Source of the DNA: an uncultured Tannerella sp.
GTDB taxonomy: Bacteria > Bacteroidota > Bacteroidia > Bacteroidales > Tannerellaceae
Reading direction: 5' to 3'
Assembly (NCBI GenBank): GCA_938036405.1
Contig: CALHPT010000134.1
Span: 1-31,448, forward strand
Length of the DNA stretch: 31,448 nucleotides
The position numbers were made by a program, and so were the translations under genes. The notes under the pieces were generated by a model, which was not told the origin of the DNA, did not search any database, and saw nothing but the letters and a program-made list of their open reading frames with translations. Below, in pieces: positions 18,562 through 26,656 of this stretch; position 1 is the stretch's first letter; each line of letters begins with the position of its first letter.

Positions 18562-18573
18562 TGATGGGTGTCA
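18541..18573. repeat. 14-bp stem hairpin closing array C
   Basis: TGACACCTATCAGC and GCTGATGGGTGTCA pair along all 14 positions (one G-T pair) around the 5-base loop TTGAG, which is part of the last GCTTGAGGC core. No T run follows directly, so it is a structural hairpin rather than a classic terminator. Confidence 0.8.
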
Positions 18574-18576
18574 CAC

Positions 18577-18612
18577 AAAAAAAGGAGCCGAATGATGGAC
18601 TCATCCGGCTCC
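18577..18612 (-). terminator. terminator of the FadL/OmpP1-like gene
   Basis: GGAGCCG.ATGA and TCAT.CGGCTCC (one mismatch) form a hairpin with a short loop. On the minus strand it is followed by seven T (18583-18577). It lies about 80 bases past the stop codon. Confidence 0.85.
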
Positions 18613-18691
18613 TTGGTTTTCTGCCCGGGCGATCGGAGCGCGCCGGGAGGCTGTCTGTTTTTTGCGGCCGACGCAGCCGAGGCCTATGGCT

Positions 18692-20317
18692 TCAGAAGCG
18701 ATAGCCGAAGGTCAGGGCCATGCGCGTCGTCTTGATATTCATCGCGGCGACGTCCGCGCTGAGGGCGTTGAGGCGTCGCGAAGCGTCGTTGAGAGGAATG
18801 TCGGAGAAGGGGTGCAGCTGCTCCGCGGCGTTGCGGTAAACGCAGGCCAGATCCATGTAAAAGTTCGGCGTGAAGCGGTAGCCGAGGCCTACGGTGTAGG
18901 TGTTGGCCGTGCCGACGGTGGAGTAATGGGTGACGGTCCCTGAGGTGAAAATTTCGCCGCCCTCCGTCAGCCGCCCCTGCATCGGCGAGGCCTCCCAGAC
19001 GTAGCCTCCGCGGATGGAGAATTGCGGTGTGACGCGGTACTCGGCGCCGAGCTTGAGCGTATGCCCGACTTTGAAATCCCGCTCCGCCTGCTGCGTGATG
19101 TCGCTGTAATACGTGCCTTCGTCGCGGTTCCCGAGGCGCATGTTTCGATAGTTTGTCAGCTCATAATCCATGCTCAGTAGCGCCGTTTGGCCCACTACGC
19201 CGGCAATGCTGAAGATCCAGCGGTCTGGCGAACGGAAAGCGTAGCCAAACGAGCCCTTATCCTGCGGCGTGGTGCTCGACATCGACGGCATCTTGGTGTC
19301 GGCGGCGAAATAACTCTGTCCGGAGGCGGAGAAGTAGTCTGTCATCTTGTACCATTTCGGGGAGTTGTAAGCCACGCCCAATCGGAGCTCATCGATCGGA
19401 CGGATGATGGCGCCGATGTTTATGGAGTATCCCGAGCCGTCGGTTTCCAGCGCGTTTTGGAGACGGGCGTAATCATTGCCCGAGAAGGCGTCATTCATTG
19501 TCGAATTGAGGCGATACGTGATGTCCGTCACGCCGACGGTGGCGCCGAGGAAGACGCGATCCGAAATGTTCATCGATCCCGAGAAGTTGTACTCCACGAT
19601 TTGTCCGCTTTCCGCAATCTCCATCGTTGAGTTGGTCGGCGAGGTGGAGATCCAATTGCCGCCGCTGTCGTAGGCTCCAAAACTGCTGCTGTAGACATCG
19701 TTAAGCCCATCGTACTTTGTTCCGAAAAAGCCCGCTTTGTAGCCGAGTACGGAGAGCCAGTCGCCCGAGAGGTCGTAATACGCGGACTTGGCGGCCAATT
19801 TGTCTTCCGTGAGACCAAAAATTTGGCCGTTTTGCTCGCGCGCGGTGGAGGTGCGCATGGCGGCATAGTCTGCGAACGATCGCGCGGGCCGTCCGGTCAC
19901 ATGATAGGAGCGGTTAAAGTCTCGGACGCGGTTGTAGCCCACGCCGAAGTTCCACGCCTTGATGCCGTCGTCGTAGCCCGTGGGCATGTAGCCGACGTAC
20001 GAGAAGTTGTCGAAGCGCAGCCGCACTTGGCTCTTGCTGTCTTTGATGCCCGTCCACGTGGCGTCGGCGTCGGTTCGGGTCATGGCGAGGGTGGTTTGGA
20101 GCTCGGAGCTGCGGTAGACGCCTATTCCGGCGGGGTTGTGCGACATAGCGGACATGTCTCCGCCGAGCGCACCGAATGCGCCGCCCATGCCTAAGGATCT
20201 GGCCGTCCCGTTGAGGTCCATCGGAGAGTAGCGGTAGGCGTCCATTTCCTGCTGTGCCCAAAGCGCCGTGGAGCTCAGGATGAGCAGTGCCGCGGCATAT
20301 ATCCTTTTCATCTTCAT
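18692..20317 (-). CDS. OmpP1/FadL-family outer membrane protein
   Basis: 541 residues from ATG 20317; the frame extends to 20392, but a signal peptide (KRIYAAALLILSSTALWAQ) begins here and AAGGAG lies 10 bases upstream. The mature N-terminus has the family signature GTARSLGMGGAFGALGGDMSAMSHNPAGIGVYR. The rest is beta-barrel with alternating aromatic residues, and it ends MALTFGYRF with a terminal Phe for outer membrane insertion. FadL-type proteins conduct hydrophobic molecules; in Bacteroidota the related PorV serves T9SS. The substrate is unknown. A terminator hairpin lies inside its probable leader. Confidence 0.88.
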   Translation of the reverse strand: MKMKRIYAAALLILSSTALWAQQEMDAYRYSPMDLNGTARSLGMGGAFGALGGDMSAMSHNPAGIGVYRSSELQTTLAMTRTDADATWTGIKDSKSQVRLRFDNFSYVGYMPTGYDDGIKAWNFGVGYNRVRDFNRSYHVTGRPARSFADYAAMRTSTAREQNGQIFGLTEDKLAAKSAYYDLSGDWLSVLGYKAGFFGTKYDGLNDVYSSSFGAYDSGGNWISTSPTNSTMEIAESGQIVEYNFSGSMNISDRVFLGATVGVTDITYRLNSTMNDAFSGNDYARLQNALETDGSGYSINIGAIIRPIDELRLGVAYNSPKWYKMTDYFSASGQSYFAADTKMPSMSSTTPQDKGSFGYAFRSPDRWIFSIAGVVGQTALLSMDYELTNYRNMRLGNRDEGTYYSDITQQAERDFKVGHTLKLGAEYRVTPQFSIRGGYVWEASPMQGRLTEGGEIFTSGTVTHYSTVGTANTYTVGLGYRFTPNFYMDLACVYRNAAEQLHPFSDIPLNDASRRLNALSADVAAMNIKTTRMALTFGYRF

Positions 20318-20352
20318 CTTCTTTATTCTCCTTTCTGAGTTTGATGTGTCAT

Positions 20353-20400
20353 AAAAAAAGAGTGTGTGTCGAACGGGTTGAACCGCCGGCACACGCTCTT
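20353..20400 (-). terminator. terminator of the Ser/Arg-rich protein gene, or attenuator of the FadL-like gene
   Basis: A hairpin (AAGAG.GTGTG.CG..CGG against CCG..GGCACAC.CTCTT) is followed on the minus strand by seven T (20359-20353). It is 65 bases past the stop of the Ser/Arg-rich gene and only 36 bases before the FadL-like ATG. Confidence 0.8.
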
Positions 20401-20438
20401 CGCTTGGTTATGATTGATTGTTATGAAAAACTATAGCT

Positions 20439-20446
20439 CAAACTTA
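20439..20446 (-). promoter_or_regulatory. possible -7 box of the FadL-like gene
   Basis: The minus strand reads TAAGTTTG, matching TAnnTTTG. It lies just after the stop of the Ser/Arg-rich gene and upstream of the hairpin at 20353-20400, so that hairpin would fall within the leader. Confidence 0.4.
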
Positions 20447-20465
20447 TTTCGACGGTTAGATCGTT

Positions 20466-21905
20466 TTAGCGTCGGCCTCCACCGCTACTCGAGCGACTGC
20501 TTCCGCCACCGCTACCACCGCTGTAGCTACCACCGCCACCGCCGAAGCTGCCTGAACTGCTGGAGCGTGTGCTGCTTCCGCCAAAGCTGCTGGAGCTACT
20601 CGAACGCGAGCTGCCGCTACTGCTTTCGTAGCTGCTTGAGCGGCTACTGTTTCCGCTGTACGAGCCAGAGGAGCGTGTGCTGCTGCCGTTGTAGGAGCCA
20701 GAAGAGCGGCTGCTTCCGCTGTCGTAATAGCCGCCGGACGAGCTGCGAGACGATGAACGGCTGCCGTCGTACATAGACGAGCTGCGCGACGAGGAGCTTC
20801 TACTGCTGCCTTCGTAGTATCCGCCGGATGAGCTGCGAGACGATGAGCGACTGCTTCCACCGTCGTAATAGCCGTCAGAGCTGCGAGAGGATGAGCGCGT
20901 GCTGTTGCCGTCGTAGCTGGATGAGCTGCGGGAGGACGACGAGCGACTGCTATAAATGTCGTCCGCCGTGCGGCTGTAGCTGGAGCTACGGCTCGATGCG
21001 TCACGGCCGTTGCGGGTGTATCCGTCGGACGATGAGCGGGCCGTAGTCGAGCGTGTGGAGTAAGTGTCGCCATAGCTACCGCCGTCGGAGGAGCTGCGGT
21101 ACGTAGTCGAGCGTGAGGAGTAATCGCGGCGGCTGTCGCGATTGCCTGCATCCCAACCGTAGTAATAGTTGTTGGTCGTGTATTGGTAGGGATAGTAGTA
21201 GTCGGCGCGTCGATAGCCCCAGTAGTTGCCACAATAGCCGCCCCATCCGCTGTACCAGGGATCGTACCAGGGGTCATACCAGCCGGCGTAGAATCCACCC
21301 CAGCCGAAGCTCCATCCCCAGTAGGCGTTGCGCCAGCGCCAAGAGTAGCGCCAGGGCGAGTAGTATCCGCTGTAATACCAGGGATCATACCAGGAATACC
21401 ATGCGTCCCAGCCGTTGCCGACGTTAACGTTGATGTTTACGTTGGTGCGGCCGCCGGAGTAGTCCGTGTCGTAGCTGTAGGAGTAGTATCCGTCGCTCAG
21501 ATTCAGATCCACGTTGTCGGCTCCGGTGATGGTGATCTTGCTGGGGGAGTGGTAGCGAACGATGCGCTCGGAATACTCATTGTCGCCGCGGCGTTCGCGA
21601 GCCTTCACCTTACGGTCGTCGTCGCGATAGTCACGGTCATAGTCATTGTAATCCGCCGTCGAGTTGTCGTTGTAGCGGCGGTTGTAGGCGTCTACGTCGC
21701 GATCATCGTCATAGTCGCGGTCGTAGCGTTGACGCGATGTGGGTCGGTCGGAGGCCGTCATGCGTCGGCGTTCGTCCGTGCGTTCTCTCTTTTTGCTTTT
21801 ACTGGAGAAATACACGTCGTCGTAGTAGCCATCTTGAGCCGTGGCGCCGAAGGCCAGGAGCAGCAAGAGGCCGGTCAGATAGGCTGATTTCATCGTTTTC
21901 ATCAT
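20466..21905 (-). CDS. secreted low-complexity Ser/Arg-rich protein, function unknown
   Basis: 479 residues with a signal peptide (residues 1-24, ending FGATAQ) and GAGGAG 7 bases before the ATG. Three compositional zones follow. Residues 25-125 are rich in Asp, Arg and Tyr (RYDRDYDDDRDVDAYNRRY). Residues about 155-252 are extremely rich in Trp, Tyr and Gly (GWDAWYSWYDPWYYSGYY). Residues 255-479 consist of Ser/Arg blocks such as SSRSSSRSSSGGYYDG, ending in a Gly-rich tail. A short ordered stretch (ITITGADNVDLNLSDGYYSYSY) sits between the first two. No enzyme or sorting motif is seen. An envelope or extracellular structural role is only a guess. Confidence 0.8.
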   Translation of the reverse strand: MMKTMKSAYLTGLLLLLAFGATAQDGYYDDVYFSSKSKKRERTDERRRMTASDRPTSRQRYDRDYDDDRDVDAYNRRYNDNSTADYNDYDRDYRDDDRKVKARERRGDNEYSERIVRYHSPSKITITGADNVDLNLSDGYYSYSYDTDYSGGRTNVNINVNVGNGWDAWYSWYDPWYYSGYYSPWRYSWRWRNAYWGWSFGWGGFYAGWYDPWYDPWYSGWGGYCGNYWGYRRADYYYPYQYTTNNYYYGWDAGNRDSRRDYSSRSTTYRSSSDGGSYGDTYSTRSTTARSSSDGYTRNGRDASSRSSSYSRTADDIYSSRSSSSRSSSSYDGNSTRSSSRSSDGYYDGGSSRSSSRSSSGGYYEGSSRSSSSRSSSMYDGSRSSSRSSSGGYYDSGSSRSSGSYNGSSTRSSGSYSGNSSRSSSYESSSGSSRSSSSSSFGGSSTRSSSSGSFGGGGGSYSGGSGGGSSRSSSGGGRR

Positions 21906-22005
21906 CGTAATCTCCTCGTTTATTAATGTGTGGTTTTTGTACCCGTTTGACGGGGTTCTTTTCTGAAGTTTAAGTGGCTGTTAAACCGTTGATTTCTTAC
22001 GCAGA

Positions 22006-22013
22006 CAAACGTA
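22006..22013 (-). promoter_or_regulatory. -7 box of the Ser/Arg-rich protein gene
   Basis: The minus strand reads TACGTTTG, an exact match to TAnnTTTG, giving a leader of about 95 bases that contains a small hairpin (CCCGT CAA ACGGG). Confidence 0.5.
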
Positions 22014-22084
22014 CGCATCTTTCGGGGGGCGCTTTTGTAGGCCATATACTTTAACAACCTGCGACACTGTGGGTGTGCCGCGTT

Positions 22085-22450
22085 TTAGCCCATTCTTGTG
22101 GTTAGATAGTCTTGAAGAATGAGGGCGTGATTGTGGACCGGATCCTTAGCGGCGTAGAGCAGTGTGACGGTGTCGTAAGGCCGGATGCGGTTGATCAGTT
22201 CGTTCATGCCGGGGGCAGCGTCCAACTCTAATCGGTAGAGCCGGGCGAACTCCGGCCAGCGGCCGTCGGGGTCTTCGTGAAACCACCGGCGGAGCGGTGT
22301 GCTTGGGGCGAGGTCTTTGGCCCATAGATCGTGGGGCAGGGCGTCTTTGTGGATGCCGCGTGGCCAGAGCCGGTCGATCAGGATGCGGAAGCCGTCAGCG
22401 GGATCGGCGGCTTCGTAAACGCGTTTGATTTGAATGTAAGGTATCATCAT
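22085..22450 (-). CDS. DUF488 family protein
   Basis: 121 residues, full length for the YeaO-type DUF488 family. Conserved stretches are IQIKRVYE, DGFRILIDRLWPRGI, LAPSTPLRRWFHEDPDGRWPEF and DTVTLLYAAKDPVHNHALIL. The biochemical role of the family is unknown. It has no obvious operon partner: the Ser/Arg-rich gene starts 180 bases downstream with its own promoter. The ATG is doubled (MMIP), so the start may be one codon later. Confidence 0.92.
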   Translation of the reverse strand: MMIPYIQIKRVYEAADPADGFRILIDRLWPRGIHKDALPHDLWAKDLAPSTPLRRWFHEDPDGRWPEFARLYRLELDAAPGMNELINRIRPYDTVTLLYAAKDPVHNHALILQDYLTTRMG

Positions 22451-22500
22451 TGGAATGTTGTGTAGTAAAGAGAGGGAAACGGCGGTGGGTTCGCTGCATA

Positions 22501-22527
22501 GAGCTGTTGAAAAGTGGGCAAATCTTA
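22501..22527. repeat. fragment resembling one arm of the element at 26657-26860
   Basis: GAGCTGTT, seven bases, then GGGCAAATCTT resembles GAGCCGTTTGGGCAAATCTT at 26691-26710. The similarity stops soon after, so this may be a relic or chance. Confidence 0.3.
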
Positions 22528-22634
22528 TGCCGAAGATTCATCGAATTTGATTCTAAGGCCTCTTTGGTGAGGATAGATGCACAAACACGTCTTGATGCGT
22601 GAGCTCGGCGTAAGTGACTCCCGTTTTTCATCCT

Positions 22635-22892
22635 GGCAACTCGATTGCCGGGGCCGCTGGATCAAAAGTGAGCTGGCAACTCGCTTGCCGGGGCCGCTGG
22701 GTCAAAAGTGAGCTGGCAACTCGATTGCCGGGGCCGCTGGGTCGAAAGTGACGCTGGCAACTCGATTGCCGGGGCCGCTGGGTCGTAAGTGACGCTGGCA
22801 ACTCGCTTGCCGAGGCCGCTGGGTCGAAAGTGACGCTAAAAAGTCGCTTGACGGAGCCGCTGGGTCAAAAGTGAGCCGGCAACTCGATTGCC
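22635..22892. repeat. array D: seven hairpin units with a 40-41 bp period
   Basis: The hairpin GGCAACTCGATTGCC (GGCAA/TTGCC, 5-base loop; two copies have CTTGCC) begins at 22635, 22675, 22715, 22756, 22797, about 22838 (degenerate) and 22878. Spacings are 40, 40, 41, 41, 41 and 40. The spacer (GGGGCCGCTGGGTCAAAAGT) is strongly conserved. The array lies downstream of the EF-G2 terminator on the minus strand and upstream of the DUF488 gene. Confidence 0.92.
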
Positions 22893-23013
22893 GGACACCT
22901 TTATGGTCGATAAAGACAAAAAAAAGGAGCGTCACGGATGAGATGTCGGTAAAGCTTTGCCGCTGGGAGCGATTCGATGGCGCGACATTCGTTGGCCATA
23001 GACATCGCATCTT
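22893..23013. other. spacer between array D and the EF-G2 terminator
   Basis: No gene, promoter box or strong hairpin was recognised in this stretch. Confidence 0.5.
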
Positions 23014-23048
23014 AAAAAAAGAAGGCACCCGTTGCGGGGTGCCTTCTT
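23014..23048 (-). terminator. terminator of the EF-G2 gene
   Basis: A perfect 12-bp stem (AAGAAGGCACCC with GGGTGCCTTCTT, 6-base loop) is followed on the minus strand by a run of seven T, 30 bases after the stop codon. Confidence 0.92.
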
Positions 23049-23077
23049 GGTGTGTGAATAACGCGGTTGGAGGGGGG

Positions 23078-25234
23078 TTACTCCTCGGTCTGCGTGGCGG
23101 CGTACTCCTTGAGGAGCTTCTCCTGCACGTCGGTGGGGACGAGCTCGTAGCCGGAGAACTTCATCGTGAACGACGCGCGGCCGCCGGTGATGGAGCTCAG
23201 TGAGGTGGAGTAGCTGGACATCTCTTTGAGGGGCACCTTGGCCATCAGCTTCTCGTAGCCGCGCTCGCTGTTCATACCCATGATCAGGGCGCGACGGCCT
23301 TGGAGGTCGCTCATCACGTCGCCCAGATAGTCGCCGGGGACGAGCACTTCGATGTCGTAGATCGGCTCGAGGATCTTCGGCGCTGCGTCGCGGAAGGCGG
23401 TGCTGAAGGCGTTGCGGCCGGCCAGCATGAAGGAGATTTCGTTGCTGTCCACGGGGTGCATCTTGCCGTCGTAGACGCAGACGCGGACGTCGCGGGCGTA
23501 CGACCCGGTCAGCGGACCTTGCTCCATGCGGCCCATGATGCCCTTGAGGATGGCCGGCAGGAAGCGGGCGTCGATGGCGCCGCCGACGATGCAGTTGACG
23601 AAGACGAGTTTGCCGCCCCACTCGAGGTCGTAGACTTGTGTGTCGCGCACGTTCATGCGGTACTCTTGGCCGCCGAAGCGGTAGGTGCCGGGTGCTGGCA
23701 TGCCTTCGTAGTACGGCTCGAGGATGAGGTGTACCTCGCCGAACTGTCCGGCGCCGCCTGACTGTTTCTTGTGGCGATAGTCGGCGCGGGCGGATTTGGT
23801 GATCGTTTCGCGGTAGGGGATCTTGGGCTCGAGGAACTCGATGGCCAGCCTGTCGTTGTTCTCGATGCGCCATTTGAGGGTGCGGAGGTGGAATTCGCCT
23901 TGGCCGGAGACGATGGTTTGCTTCAGCTCTTTCGACTGCTCGACGATCCACGTCGGGTCTTCCTCGTGCATGCGGGTGAGGATCTCGCTCAGCTTCTCTG
24001 CGTCGGCCTCGTTGGCGGGCTTGATGGCGCGGCGGAATTTGGGCTCGGGATACTTGATGAAGTCGAAGCGATACTCGCAGCCTTTGCCGTTGAGGGTGTT
24101 GCCGCGGCGGACGTCTTTGAGCTTGACGGTGGCGCCGATGTCGCCGGCTTCCATCTCGCTGACTTCGCTGCGGATCTGTCCGTCGACGGCGAAGAGTTGC
24201 GCGATGCGCTCCTTCGATCCGCGGTCGGCGTTCGTCAGGTCGTCGCCCACCTTGACTTTACCGGAAACGACTTTGAAGTAGGACACCTGGCCGATGTGTG
24301 GCTCGATGGTGGTCTTGAAGAAGAAGAGGCTGGTGGGGCCGGCCGGGTCGGGGGTGACTTCGACGCTGTCGGTGGTGACGGGGCGCGGCATCTTGTCGGT
24401 GCAGGGCACAACGTTACCGAGGAACTCCAACGTGCGGCGCACGCACATGTCTTTGCCGGCGCAGACGCAGAAGATGGGGAACATGCCACGCGAAACGAGT
24501 CCGGCGCGGATGCCTGCACGCATGTCATCTTCCGAGAGGGTGCCCTCTTCGAAGAACTTCTCCATGAGCGTGTCGTCATGCTCGGCGGCGGCTTCGATGA
24601 GCGCTTTGTGGAGCTCGGTGGCCTTGTCCATCTCCTCGGCGGGGATGTCGAGTACATCGGGCTTGCCGCCCTCGGGCTTCCAGCGATACATCTTCATCTT
24701 GATCACGTCGATCACGGCGTTGAACGCAGCGCCGGTCTGCACCGGATACTGGATCTGCACGGCTTTCGAACCGTAGTTCTCGCGGAGCTGGTGCACGGTG
24801 TTGTCGAAGTCGGCCTTGTCGTTGTCGAGCTGATTAACGACGAAGATGACGGGCTTGTGGAATTGCTCGGTGTAGCGGAACTGGTTGATGGTGCCCACCT
24901 CGACGCCGTACTGGGCGTTGATGACCATGAGCGCCGTGTCGGTCACGTTGAGGGCCGAGACGGCTCCGCCGATGAAGTCGTCCGAGCCGGGGCAGTCGAT
25001 GAAATTCAACTTCAGCCCGTTCCATTCGACACTGAAAACGGTGGAGAAGACCGAGTAGCCGTAGTCCTTCTCTACTGGGAAATAGTCACTGACCGTGTTT
25101 CCGGCTTCCACCGTACCGCGGCGTTTGATCACTCCGCCCTCGAAGAGCATGGCCTCTGCCAGGGTGGTTTTACCCGATCCTGAACTCCCCAGGATGGAGA
25201 TGTTCTTGATTTCGTTTGTCTGATAAACTTTCAT
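23078..25234 (-). CDS. EF-G paralogue of the Bacteroidota EF-G2 type, GTPase motifs altered
   Basis: 718 residues with EF-G domain order throughout. The GTPase signatures are unusual. The P-loop is GSSGSGKTT (16-24) instead of AHIDAGKTT, G3 is DCPGSDDF (80-87) with Ser84 where EF-G has the catalytic His, and G4 is NQLD (134-137) instead of NKMD. Switch I lacks the RGITI motif. In Bacteroides thetaiotaomicron an EF-G2 lacking GTPase activity supports slow, energy-saving translocation during starvation and gut colonisation; this protein appears to be that type. It could instead be called fusA2. It is monocistronic with a strong terminator. No standard -7 box was seen upstream. Confidence 0.88.
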   Translation of the reverse strand: MKVYQTNEIKNISILGSSGSGKTTLAEAMLFEGGVIKRRGTVEAGNTVSDYFPVEKDYGYSVFSTVFSVEWNGLKLNFIDCPGSDDFIGGAVSALNVTDTALMVINAQYGVEVGTINQFRYTEQFHKPVIFVVNQLDNDKADFDNTVHQLRENYGSKAVQIQYPVQTGAAFNAVIDVIKMKMYRWKPEGGKPDVLDIPAEEMDKATELHKALIEAAAEHDDTLMEKFFEEGTLSEDDMRAGIRAGLVSRGMFPIFCVCAGKDMCVRRTLEFLGNVVPCTDKMPRPVTTDSVEVTPDPAGPTSLFFFKTTIEPHIGQVSYFKVVSGKVKVGDDLTNADRGSKERIAQLFAVDGQIRSEVSEMEAGDIGATVKLKDVRRGNTLNGKGCEYRFDFIKYPEPKFRRAIKPANEADAEKLSEILTRMHEEDPTWIVEQSKELKQTIVSGQGEFHLRTLKWRIENNDRLAIEFLEPKIPYRETITKSARADYRHKKQSGGAGQFGEVHLILEPYYEGMPAPGTYRFGGQEYRMNVRDTQVYDLEWGGKLVFVNCIVGGAIDARFLPAILKGIMGRMEQGPLTGSYARDVRVCVYDGKMHPVDSNEISFMLAGRNAFSTAFRDAAPKILEPIYDIEVLVPGDYLGDVMSDLQGRRALIMGMNSERGYEKLMAKVPLKEMSSYSTSLSSITGGRASFTMKFSGYELVPTDVQEKLLKEYAATQTEE

Positions 25235-25513
25235 CGTAAAAGTGTTTTTGGGGTGATGGATAATCGAGAATTGTCACTTATCGCCGTCGTTATTCCGACG
25301 GCGACGGCAAAGAAAGCAGGTTTGTCGTGATTGGGGCGCCCCCCTGTGGCATCAGGGCCTCCTTTATGATGCTGACGGGGTAAAGCGCTTCTCTGAGGGA
25401 CGGATATCAGATAAGGTCGTAGAGAGGGGAGGCGTTAGAGGCGCGCCGTTGCAGTCTGCATCAGGTGGTTCCAGATAAAAGGAAGCGCATATCGCCCCGG
25501 TCTTGTTTTTCGA
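25235..25513. other. intergenic region between hemW and the EF-G2 gene
   Basis: No convincing gene is present. A perfect 9-bp hairpin (TCGCCGTCG, 6-base loop, CGACGGCGA) lies at 25281-25304, 47 bases before the EF-G2 ATG. Just upstream of it the minus strand reads TTTCTTTGCC, a poor -7 match. If that is the promoter, the hairpin would sit at the very 5' end of the transcript. The frame at 25435-25665 overlaps hemW and looks like a shadow. Confidence 0.5.
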
Positions 25514-26650
25514 TCAGACGAATAGCTCGCTGATGATGCCGTCGGAGACAAAGAGGGCGTCTTCGGTGAGGCGTACGGTGTCGGTGTCGTCCTGCTGTCG
25601 AACGAGCTGTCCGGCGGTGAGGTAGGGCGCGGCGTGGCGGAGGAAGTGTGCGAGGCGCGACTCACCGAACGTGTCGCGGATCACGGATAGGCGTACGCCC
25701 CACATCGTCCGTAGGCGCGTCATGAGGTATTCGTTGTAGCGCATGTCGCTGTCCGTCACTTCCCGCTCGTAGTGCGGTTTGCCGGCCATGATCCCCGCGA
25801 CGTAATCCTGGATCGAGGCCACATTCCAGCGGCGCGACTGTCCGTCGTAGGAGTGGGCCGCGGGGCCGATGCCGAGGTATTTCGCCCCCGTCCAGTAAGC
25901 CGTGTTGTGGCGTGCGAAGCGGCCGGGAAGGCAGAAGTTCGACACCTCGTAATGCACCCACCCTTCGGCCGCGGCGCGCTCTGTGAGTAGGCGGTAGAGG
26001 CGGACGCTCGTGTCCTCGTCGACGGCGTGGACGTCGCCCCGACACAGCTGTCGGTGGAGCGGTGTGCCGGCCTCGTAAGTCAGGTGGTAAGCCGAGAGAT
26101 GGGTGACGCCGAGGCGGAAGGCTACGTCGAGGTTGCTCCCCCAGGCGACTGTTGTCTGTCCGGGTAGGCCATAGATGAGGTCGATGCTGAGATCGGTGAA
26201 GCCCGTGTCGAGGCAACGGTGGACAGCCCGGATGGCGCCGTGGGCATCGTGCCGACGATTTAGGCGGCTGAGATCCGTGTCGTCGAAGCTCTGCACGCCG
26301 AGGCTGATGCGGTTGAAGGGCAGATCGGTGCGGAGAGCGTGGAGGTAGTCGTCGGTGATGTCGTCCGGGTTGGCTTCGAGGGTGATCTCGCGACAGGCTG
26401 ACGTGTCGTAGTGTGCGCTGATGGTGTGGAAGATGGCGTTGAGTTCCTCGCCGGTGAGTTGCGAGGGAGTGCCGCCGCCGAAGTAGATGGTCTCAACCGG
26501 TTCGTCGTTGAGCTCATGTGCCCGCTCTGCGAGTTCACGTCGGACGGCGCGGAGGTAACCCGTGCGGAGGCGTGTGTCGGTTTGGGTGTAGAAGTCGCAG
26601 TAGCTGCAGCGCTGCTTGCAGAAGGGGACGTGGATGTATAGTCCGGCCAT
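25514..26650 (-). CDS. hemW: radical SAM heme chaperone HemW
   Basis: 378 residues. The [4Fe-4S] motif is Cys11-x3-Cys15-x2-Cys18 (CKQRCSYC), followed by YFGGGTPSQL near 56 and SLGVQSFDD. RHNTAYW carries the HNxxYW motif that separates HemW from the oxygen-independent coproporphyrinogen oxidase HemN; GIGPAAHSY follows. HemW binds heme and delivers it to respiratory proteins. That suits a place beside a multiheme nitrite reductase, although the intervening palindrome and lack of a shared transcript make co-regulation uncertain. Confidence 0.93.
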   Translation of the reverse strand: MAGLYIHVPFCKQRCSYCDFYTQTDTRLRTGYLRAVRRELAERAHELNDEPVETIYFGGGTPSQLTGEELNAIFHTISAHYDTSACREITLEANPDDITDDYLHALRTDLPFNRISLGVQSFDDTDLSRLNRRHDAHGAIRAVHRCLDTGFTDLSIDLIYGLPGQTTVAWGSNLDVAFRLGVTHLSAYHLTYEAGTPLHRQLCRGDVHAVDEDTSVRLYRLLTERAAAEGWVHYEVSNFCLPGRFARHNTAYWTGAKYLGIGPAAHSYDGQSRRWNVASIQDYVAGIMAGKPHYEREVTDSDMRYNEYLMTRLRTMWGVRLSVIRDTFGESRLAHFLRHAAPYLTAGQLVRQQDDTDTVRLTEDALFVSDGIISELFV

Positions 26651-26656
26651 ATAGGG

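Noticed and set aside
20456..21388. 310-codon Ala/Thr-rich frame inside the Ser/Arg-rich gene
   Set aside because: It is an off-frame reading of the repetitive Ser/Arg codons; only the other frame has a signal peptide and ribosome site.
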